The position numbers were made by a program, and so were the translations under genes. This document shows positions 1 to 9,755 of a DNA stretch of 64,000 bases, piece after piece (the stretch's first letter is position 1; every line of letters begins with the position of its first letter). Below the pieces are notes generated by a model. It had not been told where the DNA came from. It ran no database searches and saw only the letters and a list, made by a program, of their open reading frames with translations. This stretch comes from Pseudomonas fluorescens (GTDB lineage Bacteria; Pseudomonadota; Gammaproteobacteria; Pseudomonadales; Pseudomonadaceae), in the NCBI RefSeq assembly GCF_001708445.1, contig NZ_CP015637.1, forward strand, positions 1 to 64,000. The letters run 5' to 3'.

Positions 1-33
1 TGAAGTGCGCCCCAAAAGCTGGACAGCTGTTGG

Positions 34-843
34 TTAGGCTACAGCGGACCGGGTCCTGTACGCTACAGGGCTCAGTCCGCCAAGCTTCACTTTGATTCGC
101 TTATGGTTGTAGTAATGGATGTACTCATCCAGCCCCGCTTGCAACTGCTCCACGCTTTCAAAGCTTTCCCGATAGTAGAACTCTGACTTCAGCGTGCCGA
201 AGAAACTCTCCATTGTGGCGTTGTCATGGCAGTTTCCTTTGCGTGACATGCTTTGCTCCAGCCCTGCTTTTTCTAGCCTCTCCCGGTACTTTGGATATCG
301 ATAGTGCCAGCCTTGATCTGAATGCAGCATTGGCTTGCCGCCCTCAGGTAAGCCTTCAATAGCTTTTTCCAGCATCTCGCCCACCAAGGCATATTGGGGA
401 CGTATTGCCGTCTGATAGGCCACGATTTCTCCGTTGTACAAGTCCAAAACTGGGGACAAGTACAGCTTTTTGCCGGCCACTTTGAACTCGGTGACATCCG
501 TCACCCATTTCTGATTCGGTTGCTCAGCCTCGAACTGACGAGCCAAGGTGTTGGGCGACACTTCGCCCATCGGCCCTTTATACGACCTGTATTTCTTAGG
601 CCGCACCGTGCATTTCAGACCCAGCTCCCCCATCAGTCGTCGTACCGTTTTACCGTTGATCAGCGATCTTTCTTTACGTAGTTCTAGCGTCATCCGACGG
701 TAACCAAAGCGGCCCTTATGCTCGTTTTGGATGGTCTGGATAGAAGCTTTGATCGAGGAAAGTCGGTCCGCAACGCCCATCGCCTTGAGTTGGTAGTAGT
801 ACGTACTTCGCGCAAGGCTCACTAGCTTGAGCAAGTCACGCAA
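34..843 (-). CDS. IS3-family transposase OrfB (DDE integrase domain)
   Basis: This is the catalytic half of the transposase, 269 codons from a TTG. It carries an N-terminal HTH_21-like region and an rve integrase core. The DDE triad is visible in WVTDVTEF, MLHSDQGW and ATMESFFGTLK, with the conserved K/R after the Glu. The frame is open upstream of the TTG and reads E-K-A-R-L-V-S-E-L-K-Q-H-F-P-L into it. OrfB is therefore probably made mainly as an OrfAB fusion by -1 frameshifting rather than from its own start. Its frame lies -1 relative to orfA, as in the IS150 group. Confidence 0.93.
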   Translation of the reverse strand: MRDLLKLVSLARSTYYYQLKAMGVADRLSSIKASIQTIQNEHKGRFGYRRMTLELRKERSLINGKTVRRLMGELGLKCTVRPKKYRSYKGPMGEVSPNTLARQFEAEQPNQKWVTDVTEFKVAGKKLYLSPVLDLYNGEIVAYQTAIRPQYALVGEMLEKAIEGLPEGGKPMLHSDQGWHYRYPKYRERLEKAGLEQSMSRKGNCHDNATMESFFGTLKSEFYYRESFESVEQLQAGLDEYIHYYNHKRIKVKLGGLSPVAYRTRSAVA

Positions 844-869
844 GGGAAAGTGTTGCTTAAGCTCACTGA

Positions 870-1409
870 CTAATCGGGCTTTTTCTTCTGTTCTTTCTCC
901 CGCCTCATCACCGCCTCGCCTAACTCCCCAAGCTTTTTTAGATAAGCGTTCTCCATCCGTAGGTATTGGAGCTCATCAAGTAACGTCTTGTGCTCAGGCT
1001 CAGGGCTGGTGAGTGGGGCAGCGGTTTTGCGTGGTTTAGCAGGTGGTTTAGGCATAGCGGTGCTCAGTCCTCTTTTCCCTGACTCCAGGGCTTCAATACC
1101 GCCACTGTAATACTGCTGTTGCCATCTGCCCACCTGAGTGGAATCCCCCAAGTTGAAAAGCGCCGCTGCGCGGCGCAAGGAAAGGGAGTCATCCCACATG
1201 CACCGTAGAACAGAGAACTTGAACAAGGCACTGTAACGCTGGCCGGTACTGCTCAAGCTGGCCTCACCGTGTAATCGATAAGCCTCGACCCAACGACGAA
1301 GCAAGGTGGGGTCCATTTGAAATTGAGCGGCGACCCGGCGAAACCCTCGGCCTCGCTCAAGGAAAGCGGTGATGGCAGATAGCTTGAACTGCGTGGTGTA
1401 CTTGCTCAT
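870..1409 (-). CDS. IS3-family transposase OrfA (helix-turn-helix, leucine zipper)
   Basis: The protein has 179 residues. The N-terminal half holds two HTH-type modules (residues about 5-50 and 60-110, the second with LRRAAALFNLGD), which bind the terminal inverted repeats. The C-terminal part (about 140-170, LDELQYLRMENAYLKKLGEL) is the leucine-zipper oligomerisation segment seen in IS3 OrfA proteins. The gene ends in Q-K-K-K-P-D-stop, and its lysine codons form the slippery site for the shift into orfB. On its own, OrfA is expected to act as an inhibitor or regulator of transposition. Confidence 0.92.
   Translation of the reverse strand: MSKYTTQFKLSAITAFLERGRGFRRVAAQFQMDPTLLRRWVEAYRLHGEASLSSTGQRYSALFKFSVLRCMWDDSLSLRRAAALFNLGDSTQVGRWQQQYYSGGIEALESGKRGLSTAMPKPPAKPRKTAAPLTSPEPEHKTLLDELQYLRMENAYLKKLGELGEAVMRREKEQKKKPD
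879..885 (-). other. Programmed -1 frameshift site in IS orfA/orfB
   Basis: The minus strand reads GAAAAAG followed by CCC, in the orfA frame as AAG-AAA-AAG-CCC. A -1 slip on the A run gives GAA-AAA-GCC-CGA and continues openly into orfB. This matches the A-rich shift sites of IS150-type elements. The orfA stop lies 7 bases downstream. Confidence 0.72.
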
Positions 1410-1466
1410 GAAAACGCCCCAGAAATTGGATGGGTGTCCAACTTCTGGGGCGCACTTCAGACTGCA

Positions 1467-1492
1467 ATCGGGGGCAAGCCCCCTCCCACATT
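1467..1492. repeat. REP element (GGGGGCAAGCCCCC type), single copy beside the IS
   Basis: ATCGGGGGCAAGCCCCC followed by TCCCACAT is the P. fluorescens-type REP palindrome. The same core recurs at about 9.4, 34.8, 53.7, 57.6 and 62.6 kb. Only one arm is visible here; a partner could lie left of the IS, outside the window. Confidence 0.8.
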
Positions 1493-1558
1493 TTTTGATC
1501 CGATTTCTTCAGTCAGCTCAGTTTCAGTCCTCAATAAACATAAGAAGAGGCAACCCCC

Positions 1559-2863
1559 ATGCACCCTGAATCCTTCACCGGGCAGGCTTCTTTAGTCACG
1601 CCTACCAGAAAGCGTTTTTTCATCATGGTGCTGCTGTTTATCACCGTGGTGATCAACTACCTCGACCGCAGCAACCTGTCGATTGCCGCCCCGGCGTTGA
1701 CCAGCGAGCTGGGCATCGACCCGGTGCATGTCGGGTTGATTTTCTCCGCGTTCGGCTGGACTTACGCCGCCATGCAGATCCCCGGCGGCTGGTTGGTCGA
1801 CCGCGTGCCGCCGCGCATTCTCTACACGGCGGCCCTGCTGCTGTGGTCGATTGCCACCGTGATGCTGGGCTTCGCCGCCAGCTTTATCGCGCTGTTCGTC
1901 CTGCGCATGGCGGTGGGTGCCCTGGAAGCCCCGGCGTATCCCATCAACAGCCGCGTGGTCACTACCTGGTTTCCTGAGCGTGAGCGGGCCACTGCGATTG
2001 GCGTCTATACCTCCGGGCAGTTTGTAGGGCTGGCGTTCCTCACGCCGGTATTGGCCTGGCTGCAGCACGCATTCGGCTGGCATATGGTGTTTGTAGCCAC
2101 CGGTGGCGTGGGCATTCTGTGGGCGCTGGTTTGGTACGCGGTGTATCGCGAGCCTAAGGATTTTAAAGGCGCCAACGTGGCCGAGATCGAGTTGATCCGT
2201 GAAGGCGGCGGTTTGGTGGATATGCAGGCGAAAGCGGTCAAGGCACCGTTCAGTTGGGTCGACCTGGGGATTGTGCTGAGCAAGCGCAAACTCTGGGGCA
2301 TCTACCTCGGCCAGTTCTGCCTGAACTCCACGTTGTGGTTCTTCCTGACCTGGTTCCCGACCTACCTGGTGAAATATCGCGGCATGGACTTCATCAAGTC
2401 CGGCCTGCTCGCGTCGTTGCCATTCCTGGCGGCGTTCGTGGGTGTGCTGTGTTCCGGGATTTTCTCCGACTGGCTGATTCGCCGGGGGGCGTCGGTAGGG
2501 TTTGCACGCAAATTGCCGATCATTGGCGGGCTGCTGATTTCCACGGCGATCATTGGCGCCAACTATGTGGATTCGACGGCGTGGGTGATTGCGTTCCTGG
2601 CGGTGGCGTTCTTTGGCAATGGCTTGGCGTCGATTACCTGGTCGCTGGTGTCGACCCTGGCACCTGCGCGCTTGTTGGGGCTGACCGGTGGGGTATTTAA
2701 CTTCATCGGCAACCTGGCGGCGATTGCCACACCGATCGTGATTGGCTTCCTGGCCAGCGGGGATTCGTTTGCACCGGCGATTACCTACATCGCGTTGCTG
2801 GCGTTGCTTGGGGCACTTTCCTACATATTGCTCGTAGGCAAAGTCGAACGCATCGAGCTTTAA
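1559..2863 (+). CDS. MFS transporter, anion:cation symporter (ACS) family
   Basis: The protein has 434 residues and about 12 hydrophobic segments. The N-terminal signature NYLDRSNLSIAAPAL, followed by the loop motif GGWLVDRVPPR, is typical of the ACS branch of the major facilitator superfamily (DgoT/GudP/ExuT relatives). That branch imports sugar acids and other organic anions with protons across the inner membrane. The substrate cannot be assigned; a hexuronate, glucarate, galactonate or aromatic acid is possible. The start is ATG with AGAAGAGG 7-8 bases upstream. The IS ends only 99 bases before this start, so the native promoter or an upstream catabolic gene may have been separated from it. 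Confidence 0.88.
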   Translation: MHPESFTGQASLVTPTRKRFFIMVLLFITVVINYLDRSNLSIAAPALTSELGIDPVHVGLIFSAFGWTYAAMQIPGGWLVDRVPPRILYTAALLLWSIATVMLGFAASFIALFVLRMAVGALEAPAYPINSRVVTTWFPERERATAIGVYTSGQFVGLAFLTPVLAWLQHAFGWHMVFVATGGVGILWALVWYAVYREPKDFKGANVAEIELIREGGGLVDMQAKAVKAPFSWVDLGIVLSKRKLWGIYLGQFCLNSTLWFFLTWFPTYLVKYRGMDFIKSGLLASLPFLAAFVGVLCSGIFSDWLIRRGASVGFARKLPIIGGLLISTAIIGANYVDSTAWVIAFLAVAFFGNGLASITWSLVSTLAPARLLGLTGGVFNFIGNLAAIATPIVIGFLASGDSFAPAITYIALLALLGALSYILLVGKVERIEL

Positions 2864-2877
2864 CACAACCGTTTAAC

Positions 2878-2977
2878 TGTAGGAGCGAGCTTGCTCGCGA
2901 AGATCGTCAACGATAACGCGGGCATTCTGGATGAGCGCGTCGTCAGGACGTTTTTCGCGAGCAAGCTCGCTCCTACA
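2878..2977. repeat. REPIN-type inverted repeat (GTAGGAGCGAGCTTGCTCGCGA family)
   Basis: A TGTAGGAGCGAGCTTGCTCG arm and its inverse (CGAGCAAGCTCGCTCCTACA) lie about 100 bases apart around an unrelated spacer. This is a different REP family from the GGGGGCTTGCCCCC copies elsewhere in the window. It sits between convergent genes (the MFS transporter and the RcnB-like gene). Confidence 0.85.
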
Positions 2978-2994
2978 GTGGCCTGTGGAAAGGC

Positions 2995-3435
2995 TTAGTT
3001 GAGCACACCGTCCAGAATCTCGTAGACGATGCCTGTCCCTACGGCAATCAGCACCACATCCGGCCCCGAGCGGCGCCATTCATAACCTGGGTAGACCGGC
3101 AGGCGTGCCAGGGCGCGGTTGTCCAGGCGTTCGCCGTAGTACCCACGGGGCAGCGGCTGACCGCGTACCAGGCGCACGTTGGGCGGCGGCGGCGCGCCCC
3201 GGGAGAACTGGCCGTGGTTGTCATGGATGATCTGGCGCACGGGGCCGAAGTCCCGGGGCGGGCCGCCACGTCGATCGTCCGGTGGGCCCCGATGGTCATC
3301 GCCACGCTGCTCGTGCTGGCCTTGCGGGCCGCCACGGTCGTCATCGCGCTGGTCGGGCGGTGCGGCGTGCACCAGGGCGCTGGCGCCAAGCACCAGCACA
3401 CCAAGACCGGCAATCACGGATTTAGGCATTTTCAT
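2995..3435 (-). CDS. RcnB/CigR-family periplasmic protein
   Basis: The protein has 146 residues with a signal peptide (residues 1 to about 24, cleavage after VHA). A low-complexity segment rich in D, R, G, H and P follows (about 26-90). The C-terminal RcnB-like domain contains LVRGQPLPRGYY and a final hydrophobic stretch VVLIAVGTGIVYEILDGVL. E. coli RcnB is a periplasmic Ni/Co homeostasis factor; whether this homologue binds metal is not shown. The ATG at 3435 is chosen because GAGGA lies 8 bases upstream; a longer frame reaching 3462 lacks a good ribosome site. Confidence 0.72.
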   Translation of the reverse strand: MKMPKSVIAGLGVLVLGASALVHAAPPDQRDDDRGGPQGQHEQRGDDHRGPPDDRRGGPPRDFGPVRQIIHDNHGQFSRGAPPPPNVRLVRGQPLPRGYYGERLDNRALARLPVYPGYEWRRSGPDVVLIAVGTGIVYEILDGVLN

Positions 3436-3460
3436 CGGGTATTCCTCAGGGCACACATAC

Positions 3461-3496
3461 AAAAAAAGGGATCTCGAACGAGGTTCGAAATCCCTT
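3461..3496 (-). terminator. Rho-independent terminator of trpBA
   Basis: On the minus strand AAGGGATTTCGAAC and GTTCGAGATCCCTT pair around CTC and are followed by seven or more T residues. It lies about 75 bases past the trpA stop, in the orientation of trpBA. It also overlaps the upstream region of the RcnB-like gene. Confidence 0.85.
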
Positions 3497-3571
3497 GGTC
3501 TTGCTGTTTAGGCCGTGATTGCGCGCGTTGATTCCTCTGTATCAGGAACTTTACCTCTGGCTACATGGCGT

Positions 3572-4381
3572 TTACTTACGGGCGTTACGGACACCTTCCG
3601 ACAGCGCCGCGCACAGGCTCAATACCCCATCGATCGCTTGTTGATCGTTGCTGGCGTTGGCGATGTGATCGATCAGCGCTGAGCCCACCACTACACCATC
3701 GGCCAGGCGCGCGATGGCCGCGGCTTGTTCCGGCGTGCGGATACCAAAACCGATGCTGATCGGCAGGTCGGTATGCCGACGCAGGCGGGTCACGGCTTCT
3801 TCGACGTGTTCCAGGGTGGCGGCGCCAGCCCCCGTCACACCGGCCACGGACACGTAGTACACAAAGCCGGAGCTGCCGTTGAGAACGGTGGGCAGGCGCA
3901 CGTCGTCGGTGGTCGGCGTGGTCAGGCGGATAAAGTCGATGCCTGCTGCCTGAGCCGGGTCGCACAGCTCACCGTTATGCTCAGGCGGCATGTCGACCAC
4001 GATCAGGCCGTCCACACCGGCTTCCTTGGCGTCGGCAATAAACTTCGGCACACCATATTTGTGGATCGGGTTGAAGTAACCCATCAGCACCAGCGGAGTG
4101 TCGTGGTTGTCTTTACGGAACTCACGCACCATCTGCAGGGTTTTCACCAGATTCTGCTTGGCCTCAAGCGCACGGATGTTGGCTAGTTGGATGGCGGGGC
4201 CGTCGGCCATCGGGTCGGTGAACGGCATGCCCAGTTCGATGACATCGGCACCGGCAGCCGGCAAACCCTTGAGAATCGCCAGGGAGGTGTCATAACCCGG
4301 GTCGCCAGCGGTGACGAAGGTCACCAAGGCGGCGCGGTTTTGTTCCTTGAGTTGCGCAAAGCGAGTGTGCAGGCGGCTCAT
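3572..4381 (-). CDS. trpA: Tryptophan synthase alpha chain
   Basis: This 269-residue TIM-barrel subunit cleaves indole-3-glycerol phosphate to indole and glyceraldehyde 3-phosphate; indole is channelled to TrpB. The catalytic acids fall at Glu49 (VIELGMPF) and Asp60 (DPMADGP), and the glycine-rich phosphate-binding segment is GVTGAGA. The length is normal for the family. The ATG directly follows the trpB stop (TAA-ATG), so the two genes are translationally coupled. Cytoplasmic alpha2-beta2 complex. Confidence 0.98.
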   Translation of the reverse strand: MSRLHTRFAQLKEQNRAALVTFVTAGDPGYDTSLAILKGLPAAGADVIELGMPFTDPMADGPAIQLANIRALEAKQNLVKTLQMVREFRKDNHDTPLVLMGYFNPIHKYGVPKFIADAKEAGVDGLIVVDMPPEHNGELCDPAQAAGIDFIRLTTPTTDDVRLPTVLNGSSGFVYYVSVAGVTGAGAATLEHVEEAVTRLRRHTDLPISIGFGIRTPEQAAAIARLADGVVVGSALIDHIANASNDQQAIDGVLSLCAALSEGVRNARK

Positions 4382-6615
<2,234 letters not shown>

Positions 6616-6623
6616 CCGGCGTA

Positions 6624-6950
6624 TCAGTCACCGCGCTTGCACAGCAGGTAAGCCGCCAGCAGGCCCAGTGCGCCAACGGCAACGCCAGCGGTGGTCCATG
6701 GGTGCTCTTGTGCGTAGTCGCGGGTGGCGACACCGGTTTCGCGGATTTTGACTTTGCTTTCTTCGTAGGCGTCGCTGATCAGGTGGCGCGAGTGCTTAAG
6801 GGCATTCTCGGCGTTGCTTTTCAGGGCCTTCAGGGTTTTGCGCGACTCATCGGACGCATCATCCTTGAGGCTCTCAAGGGACTTGAGCAGGCTCGAAATC
6901 TCGGCTTCCATGCTTTCCAGCGACGCTTTGCGTAAAGAAGTGTTGGCCAT
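6624..6950 (-). CDS. DUF883 (ElaB/YqjD-type) C-tail-anchored membrane protein
   Basis: The protein has 108 residues, mostly a charged amphipathic helix (residues 5-75) with the DUF883 segment QEHPWTTAGVAVGALGLLAAYLL at the C-terminus as a single membrane anchor. E. coli relatives (YqjD, ElaB, YgaM) sit in the inner membrane, bind ribosomes in stationary phase and depend on RpoS. AGGAG lies 7 bases before the ATG. It is convergent with trpI, with 8 bases between stops. Confidence 0.85.
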   Translation of the reverse strand: MANTSLRKASLESMEAEISSLLKSLESLKDDASDESRKTLKALKSNAENALKHSRHLISDAYEESKVKIRETGVATRDYAQEHPWTTAGVAVGALGLLAAYLLCKRGD

Positions 6951-7024
6951 GTGGACTCTCCTGAAGTGATTGAGTGGCGTGTGTAGATACCGACTGCGCC
7001 GGTTTCAGAAAGTGCAGTAAATCT

Positions 7025-7052
7025 GAACTTTCAGGCCGTAATGGTCGCCAGA
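7025..7052 (+). promoter_or_regulatory. AlgU-type promoter candidate for dodecin
   Basis: GAACTT at 7025-7030 is followed after exactly 17 bases by CCAGA, against an AlgU/sigma-22 -10 of TCTGA or TCAGA. The -35 is perfect and the -10 has one mismatch. It lies 55 bases upstream of the dodecin start. Confidence 0.5.
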
Positions 7053-7106
7053 AGCAGTATGAACATTGACTGCTAGGCTTTATTGACCATTCTCAGGAGA
7101 AACCCC

Positions 7107-7322
7107 ATGTCTGATCATCACACCTACAAGAAAGTCGAATTGGTCGGCTCGTCGACCACCAGCATCGAAGATGCGATCAACAACGCCCTGGCCGAAGCCA
7201 GCAAGAGCATCAAGCACCTGGAGTGGTTCGAGGTGACGGAAACCCGTGGCCATATCAAGGACGGCAAGGCCGCGCACTTCCAGGTGACGCTGAAGGTGGG
7301 GTTCCGAATTGCCAGTAGTTGA
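7107..7322 (+). CDS. Dodecin family flavin-binding protein
   Basis: This 71-residue protein has the dodecin fold signature: HTYKKVELVGSSTTSIEDAI, the central LEWFEVTETRGHI with the flavin-stacking Trp, and a C-terminal beta strand FQVTLKVGFRI. Dodecins form hollow dodecamers that store or buffer flavins in the cytoplasm. The ATG at 7107 is preferred because AGGAG lies 8 bases upstream; an earlier in-frame ATG at 7083 has no ribosome site. A sigma-22-like promoter lies upstream, so stress-linked expression is likely. Confidence 0.93.
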   Translation: MSDHHTYKKVELVGSSTTSIEDAINNALAEASKSIKHLEWFEVTETRGHIKDGKAAHFQVTLKVGFRIASS

Positions 7323-7437
7323 TCGAGTCGGTTGAACTTGCCGGCTGGCCGATTGCCATAACCTGCGCTACAAACAATGGGGGCCGATGCGACAAGCATC
7401 GGCATGCTCTTTTCGATCAGCGCAAGGAAAGTAACGG

Positions 7438-7659
7438 ATGAAGAAGTTCCTGTTGGCGGTAGGTTTGTTGAGCATGGCGGGCACAGCCCTGGCGGCGGGC
7501 AAGCCTTGTGAAGAGCTGAAAAGCGAGATTGCAGCAAAGTTGGATGCGAAAGGCGTTCAGCATTATTCGCTGGAAGTGGTGGATAAAGGCGCCTCGTCCG
7601 AAAAAGTGGTCGGCACCTGCGAAGGTGGCACCAAGGAAATCGTCTACAAGCGCGGTTAA
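7438..7659 (+). CDS. DUF1161 exported small protein (copy 1)
   Basis: The protein has 73 residues with a signal peptide (1-20, GTALAA) and a mature part with two cysteines, PCEELKSEIAAKLDAKG and GTCEGGTKEIVYKR, which probably form a disulfide in the periplasm. It is a paralogue of the protein at 9516-9755, sharing the C-E-E-L and G-T-C-E-x-G-T-K pattern. Function unknown. A strong terminator follows directly, so it is a single-gene unit. AAGGAAAGTAACGG precedes the ATG. Confidence 0.85.
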   Translation: MKKFLLAVGLLSMAGTALAAGKPCEELKSEIAAKLDAKGVQHYSLEVVDKGASSEKVVGTCEGGTKEIVYKRG

Positions 7660-7676
7660 TCCCGTGCTCCGGACAT

Positions 7677-7708
7677 AAAAAACCGACGCAGGTGCGTCGG
7701 TTTTTTTT
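7677..7708. terminator. Bidirectional Rho-independent terminator
   Basis: The hairpin CCGACGCA-GG-TGCGTCGG is flanked by an A run on the left and eight T residues on the right. It sits between the convergent DUF1161 gene and the LLM oxidoreductase gene and can serve both. Confidence 0.92.
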
Positions 7709-7718
7709 CGCCTGGGGT

Positions 7719-8720
7719 TTAGCCCTTCATCAACTGCGCCAGCAGTTCGTAGGAATGAATCCGGTCGGCGTGCTCGTACAGGTCGCAGGTGAAGATCAAT
7801 TCGTCGGCGCCGGTCTGTTCGATCAACACCTCCAGTTTGGCGCGGATCTTCGCCGGGCTGCCCACCATCGCCAGGCCGAGGAAGCTGCCGACCGCGTCTT
7901 TTTCATGGGGCAGCCACAGGCCATCCATGGTTTTCACCGGTGGGCGCTGCACCAGGCTCTGCCCGCGCATCAGCGCCAGGATGCGCTGGTACACCGAAGT
8001 GGCCAGGTAATCGGCTTGCTCATCCGTATCCGCGGCCACCAGCGGAATGCCGAGCATCACGTAGGGCTTGTCGAGCACGGCGGAAGGCTTGAAGTGGTTG
8101 CGGTACACGCGAATCGCCTCATGCATCAGGCGCGGTGCGAAATGGGAGGCGAAGGCGTAGGGCAAACCGCGCTCCCCCGCCAGTTGCGCGCTGAACAGGC
8201 TGGAACCCAGCAGCCAGACCGGCACGTTGGTACCGGTGCCCGGTACGGCGATCACCCGTTGGTCGGGGGTGCGTGGGCCCAGGTAGGCCATCAGTTCGGC
8301 CACATCTTCCGGGAAGTCGTCGGCGCTGCCGGAGCGCTCACGGCGCAGGGCGCGGGCGGTCATTTGGTCGGAGCCGGGAGCGCGGCCCAGGCCCAGGTCG
8401 ATACGCCCGGGGTAGAGGCTTTCCAGGGTGCCGAACTGCTCGGCGATCACCAGCGGCGCGTGGTTGGGCAGCATCACGCCACCGGAGCCGACGCGGATGG
8501 TCGAGGTGCCACCGGCCAGGTAGCCCAGCAGTACTGAGGTCGCCGAACTGGCGATACCGTCCATATTGTGGTGCTCCGCCACCCAGAAACGGTGGTAGCC
8601 GAATTTTTCCACGTGCTGGGCCAGGTCCAGGGAGTTGCGCAGTGACTGCGCCGGACTGCCATTGGCCCGTACGGGCACCAGGTCGAGGGTTGAGAACTTC
8701 ACGTCGGACAGCGATTTCAT
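7719..8720 (-). CDS. LLM-class flavin-dependent oxidoreductase (YhbW-like)
   Basis: This 333-residue luciferase-like monooxygenase has a TIM-barrel N-terminus [14 protein letters not shown], the AEHHN motif at about 48-52, [28 protein letters not shown] and [21 protein letters not shown], which place it with the MsnO8/YhbW-type FMN-dependent enzymes. The substrate is not known. GGAG lies 10 bases before the ATG. It is monocistronic and divergent from osmC. Confidence 0.88.
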   Translation of the reverse strand: MKSLSDVKFSTLDLVPVRANGSPAQSLRNSLDLAQHVEKFGYHRFWVAEHHNMDGIASSATSVLLGYLAGGTSTIRVGSGGVMLPNHAPLVIAEQFGTLESLYPGRIDLGLGRAPGSDQMTARALRRERSGSADDFPEDVAELMAYLGPRTPDQRVIAVPGTGTNVPVWLLGSSLFSAQLAGERGLPYAFASHFAPRLMHEAIRVYRNHFKPSAVLDKPYVMLGIPLVAADTDEQADYLATSVYQRILALMRGQSLVQRPPVKTMDGLWLPHEKDAVGSFLGLAMVGSPAKIRAKLEVLIEQTGADELIFTCDLYEHADRIHSYELLAQLMKG

Positions 8721-8872
8721 AAGCCTGCTTCTCCAAATGGGGGGCGCAGGCTTTTTAGACGAACCAAAACCTGCCGCTTCATGTGCATGTTCTATGCAAT
8801 GAGGGCATATACCCGAGATTCAATAGCGAGGGTGAAATTTCCTACTAAATTGCTAGGTTTCTCCGACAAGAT

Positions 8873-8900
8873 GAACTTTGCAGGGGCGACTATCCTCAGA
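8873..8900 (+). promoter_or_regulatory. AlgU (sigma-22) promoter of osmC
   Basis: GAACTT at 8873-8878, a 17-base spacer, then TCAGA at 8896-8900. This is a near-consensus sigma-22/RpoE promoter placed 38 bases upstream of the osmC ATG. The same two hexamers and spacing occur before ersA at 49.46 kb. Confidence 0.8.
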
Positions 8901-8938
8901 ACCCTTACTGACGCAAAACCACGTTCGAGGAGACAGCT

Positions 8939-9370
8939 ATGAGTATCGTTAAAAAAGCATCCGCGCATTGGGAAGGTGATCTGAAGACTGGCTTGGGTTC
9001 CATTTCTACGGAAACCGGCGTACTGCGCGAAGCGCCCTACGGCTTCAAGGCCCGTTTCGAAGGCGGCAAGGGCACCAACCCTGAAGAACTGATTGGTGCG
9101 GCCCACGCCGGCTGTTTCTCCATGGCCTTTTCCATGATCCTGGGCGACGCCGGGCTCAAGGCTGACAGCATCGACACCCAGGCCGAAGTGACCCTGGACC
9201 AGGTCGAGGGCGGCTTTGCGATCACCGCCGTGCACCTGGTGCTCAAGGCCAAGATCCCCGGCGCCAGCCAGGCGCAGTTCGATGAATTGAGCAAAAAGGC
9301 CAAGGAAGGGTGCCCGGTGTCCAAGGTGCTGAATGCGAAAATCAGCCTGGATGCCACGCTGGTCAACTGA
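8939..9370 (+). CDS. osmC: OsmC family organic hydroperoxide reductase
   Basis: This 143-residue Ohr/OsmC-fold thiol peroxidase reduces organic hydroperoxides and is induced by osmotic or envelope stress. Both redox cysteines are seen: Cys59 in AAHAGCFSMAFSM and Cys125 in KEGCPVSKVL. The N-terminal KKASAHWEGDLKTG is typical of OsmC rather than Ohr. GAGGAG lies 7 bases before the ATG, and an AlgU-type promoter lies just upstream. Cytoplasmic homodimer. Confidence 0.94.
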   Translation: MSIVKKASAHWEGDLKTGLGSISTETGVLREAPYGFKARFEGGKGTNPEELIGAAHAGCFSMAFSMILGDAGLKADSIDTQAEVTLDQVEGGFAITAVHLVLKAKIPGASQAQFDELSKKAKEGCPVSKVLNAKISLDATLVN

Positions 9371-9381
9371 CACCGTCTTAA

Positions 9382-9413
9382 AAATGTGAGAGGGGCAAGC
9401 CCCCTCCCACATT
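9382..9413. repeat. REP hairpin after osmC
   Basis: AATGTGAGAGGGGC and GCCCCCTCCCACATT form a short near-perfect hairpin of the fluorescens REP type. It lies 12 bases after the osmC stop and could act as a terminator or mRNA stabiliser. Confidence 0.8.
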
Positions 9414-9515
9414 CAGTTGTGCGTTAAATCAGAACTCGTGTTTCCCCGATGTGGTCCTATAGCCTATGCAGCCTTAGGCGCACACCCGTGCGCATGCATT
9501 CAGGGAGCTTCACAC

Positions 9516-9755
9516 ATGAAACGTTTTGCCTTGGCGATCATCTGCGCTGTGCTGGCCACATCGGCCGTGGCCGCTCCAAAAGATTGTGAAGAGCTCAGGA
9601 AAGAGATCGAAGTGAATATCCAGGCCAAGGCGATTCCGTCCTACACCCTGGAAATCATCACCGCCGAAGAAGCCAAGAATCATGACAGCGCGATGATTGT
9701 CGGTACGTGCGAAAACGGCACCAAGCGCATCATCTATCAGAAAAATAACGACTGA
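9516..9755 (+). CDS. DUF1161 exported small protein (copy 2)
   Basis: The protein has 79 residues: a signal peptide (1-20, cleavage after AVA), then CEELRKEIEVNIQAKAIPSYTLEII and GTCENGTKRIIYQK with two conserved cysteines. It is a paralogue of the protein at 7438-7659. The start at 9516 has AGGGAG 8 bases upstream; the upstream in-frame extension is not signal-like. A GAACTC-N17-TCCTA pair at 9432-9459 is a weak AlgU-type promoter candidate. The stop abuts the stop of the next gene on the other strand with no gap. Confidence 0.85.
   Translation: MKRFALAIICAVLATSAVAAPKDCEELRKEIEVNIQAKAIPSYTLEIITAEEAKNHDSAMIVGTCENGTKRIIYQKNND

Larger units (their letters stand above)
1..1459. mobile_element. 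IS3-family insertion sequence (IS150-like), apparently complete
   Basis: The ends are imperfect terminal inverted repeats: the first 27 bases match the reverse complement of 1433-1459 at 24 of 27 positions, and both begin TGAAGTGCGCCCCA. Between them lie two overlapping-frame genes on the minus strand, orfA and orfB, the standard IS3 arrangement. The element begins at the first base of the window, so the left target-site copy cannot be seen and the direct repeat cannot be checked. A REP repeat starts 7 bases beyond the right end, so the insertion site is inside or next to a REP cluster. Both reading frames are intact, so the element may be active. Confidence 0.93.

Noticed and set aside
1592..2866. 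424-codon open frame antisense to the MFS transporter
   Set aside because: Shadow frame; Arg/Gln/His-rich with no domain, and the plus strand has an intact transporter with a ribosome site.
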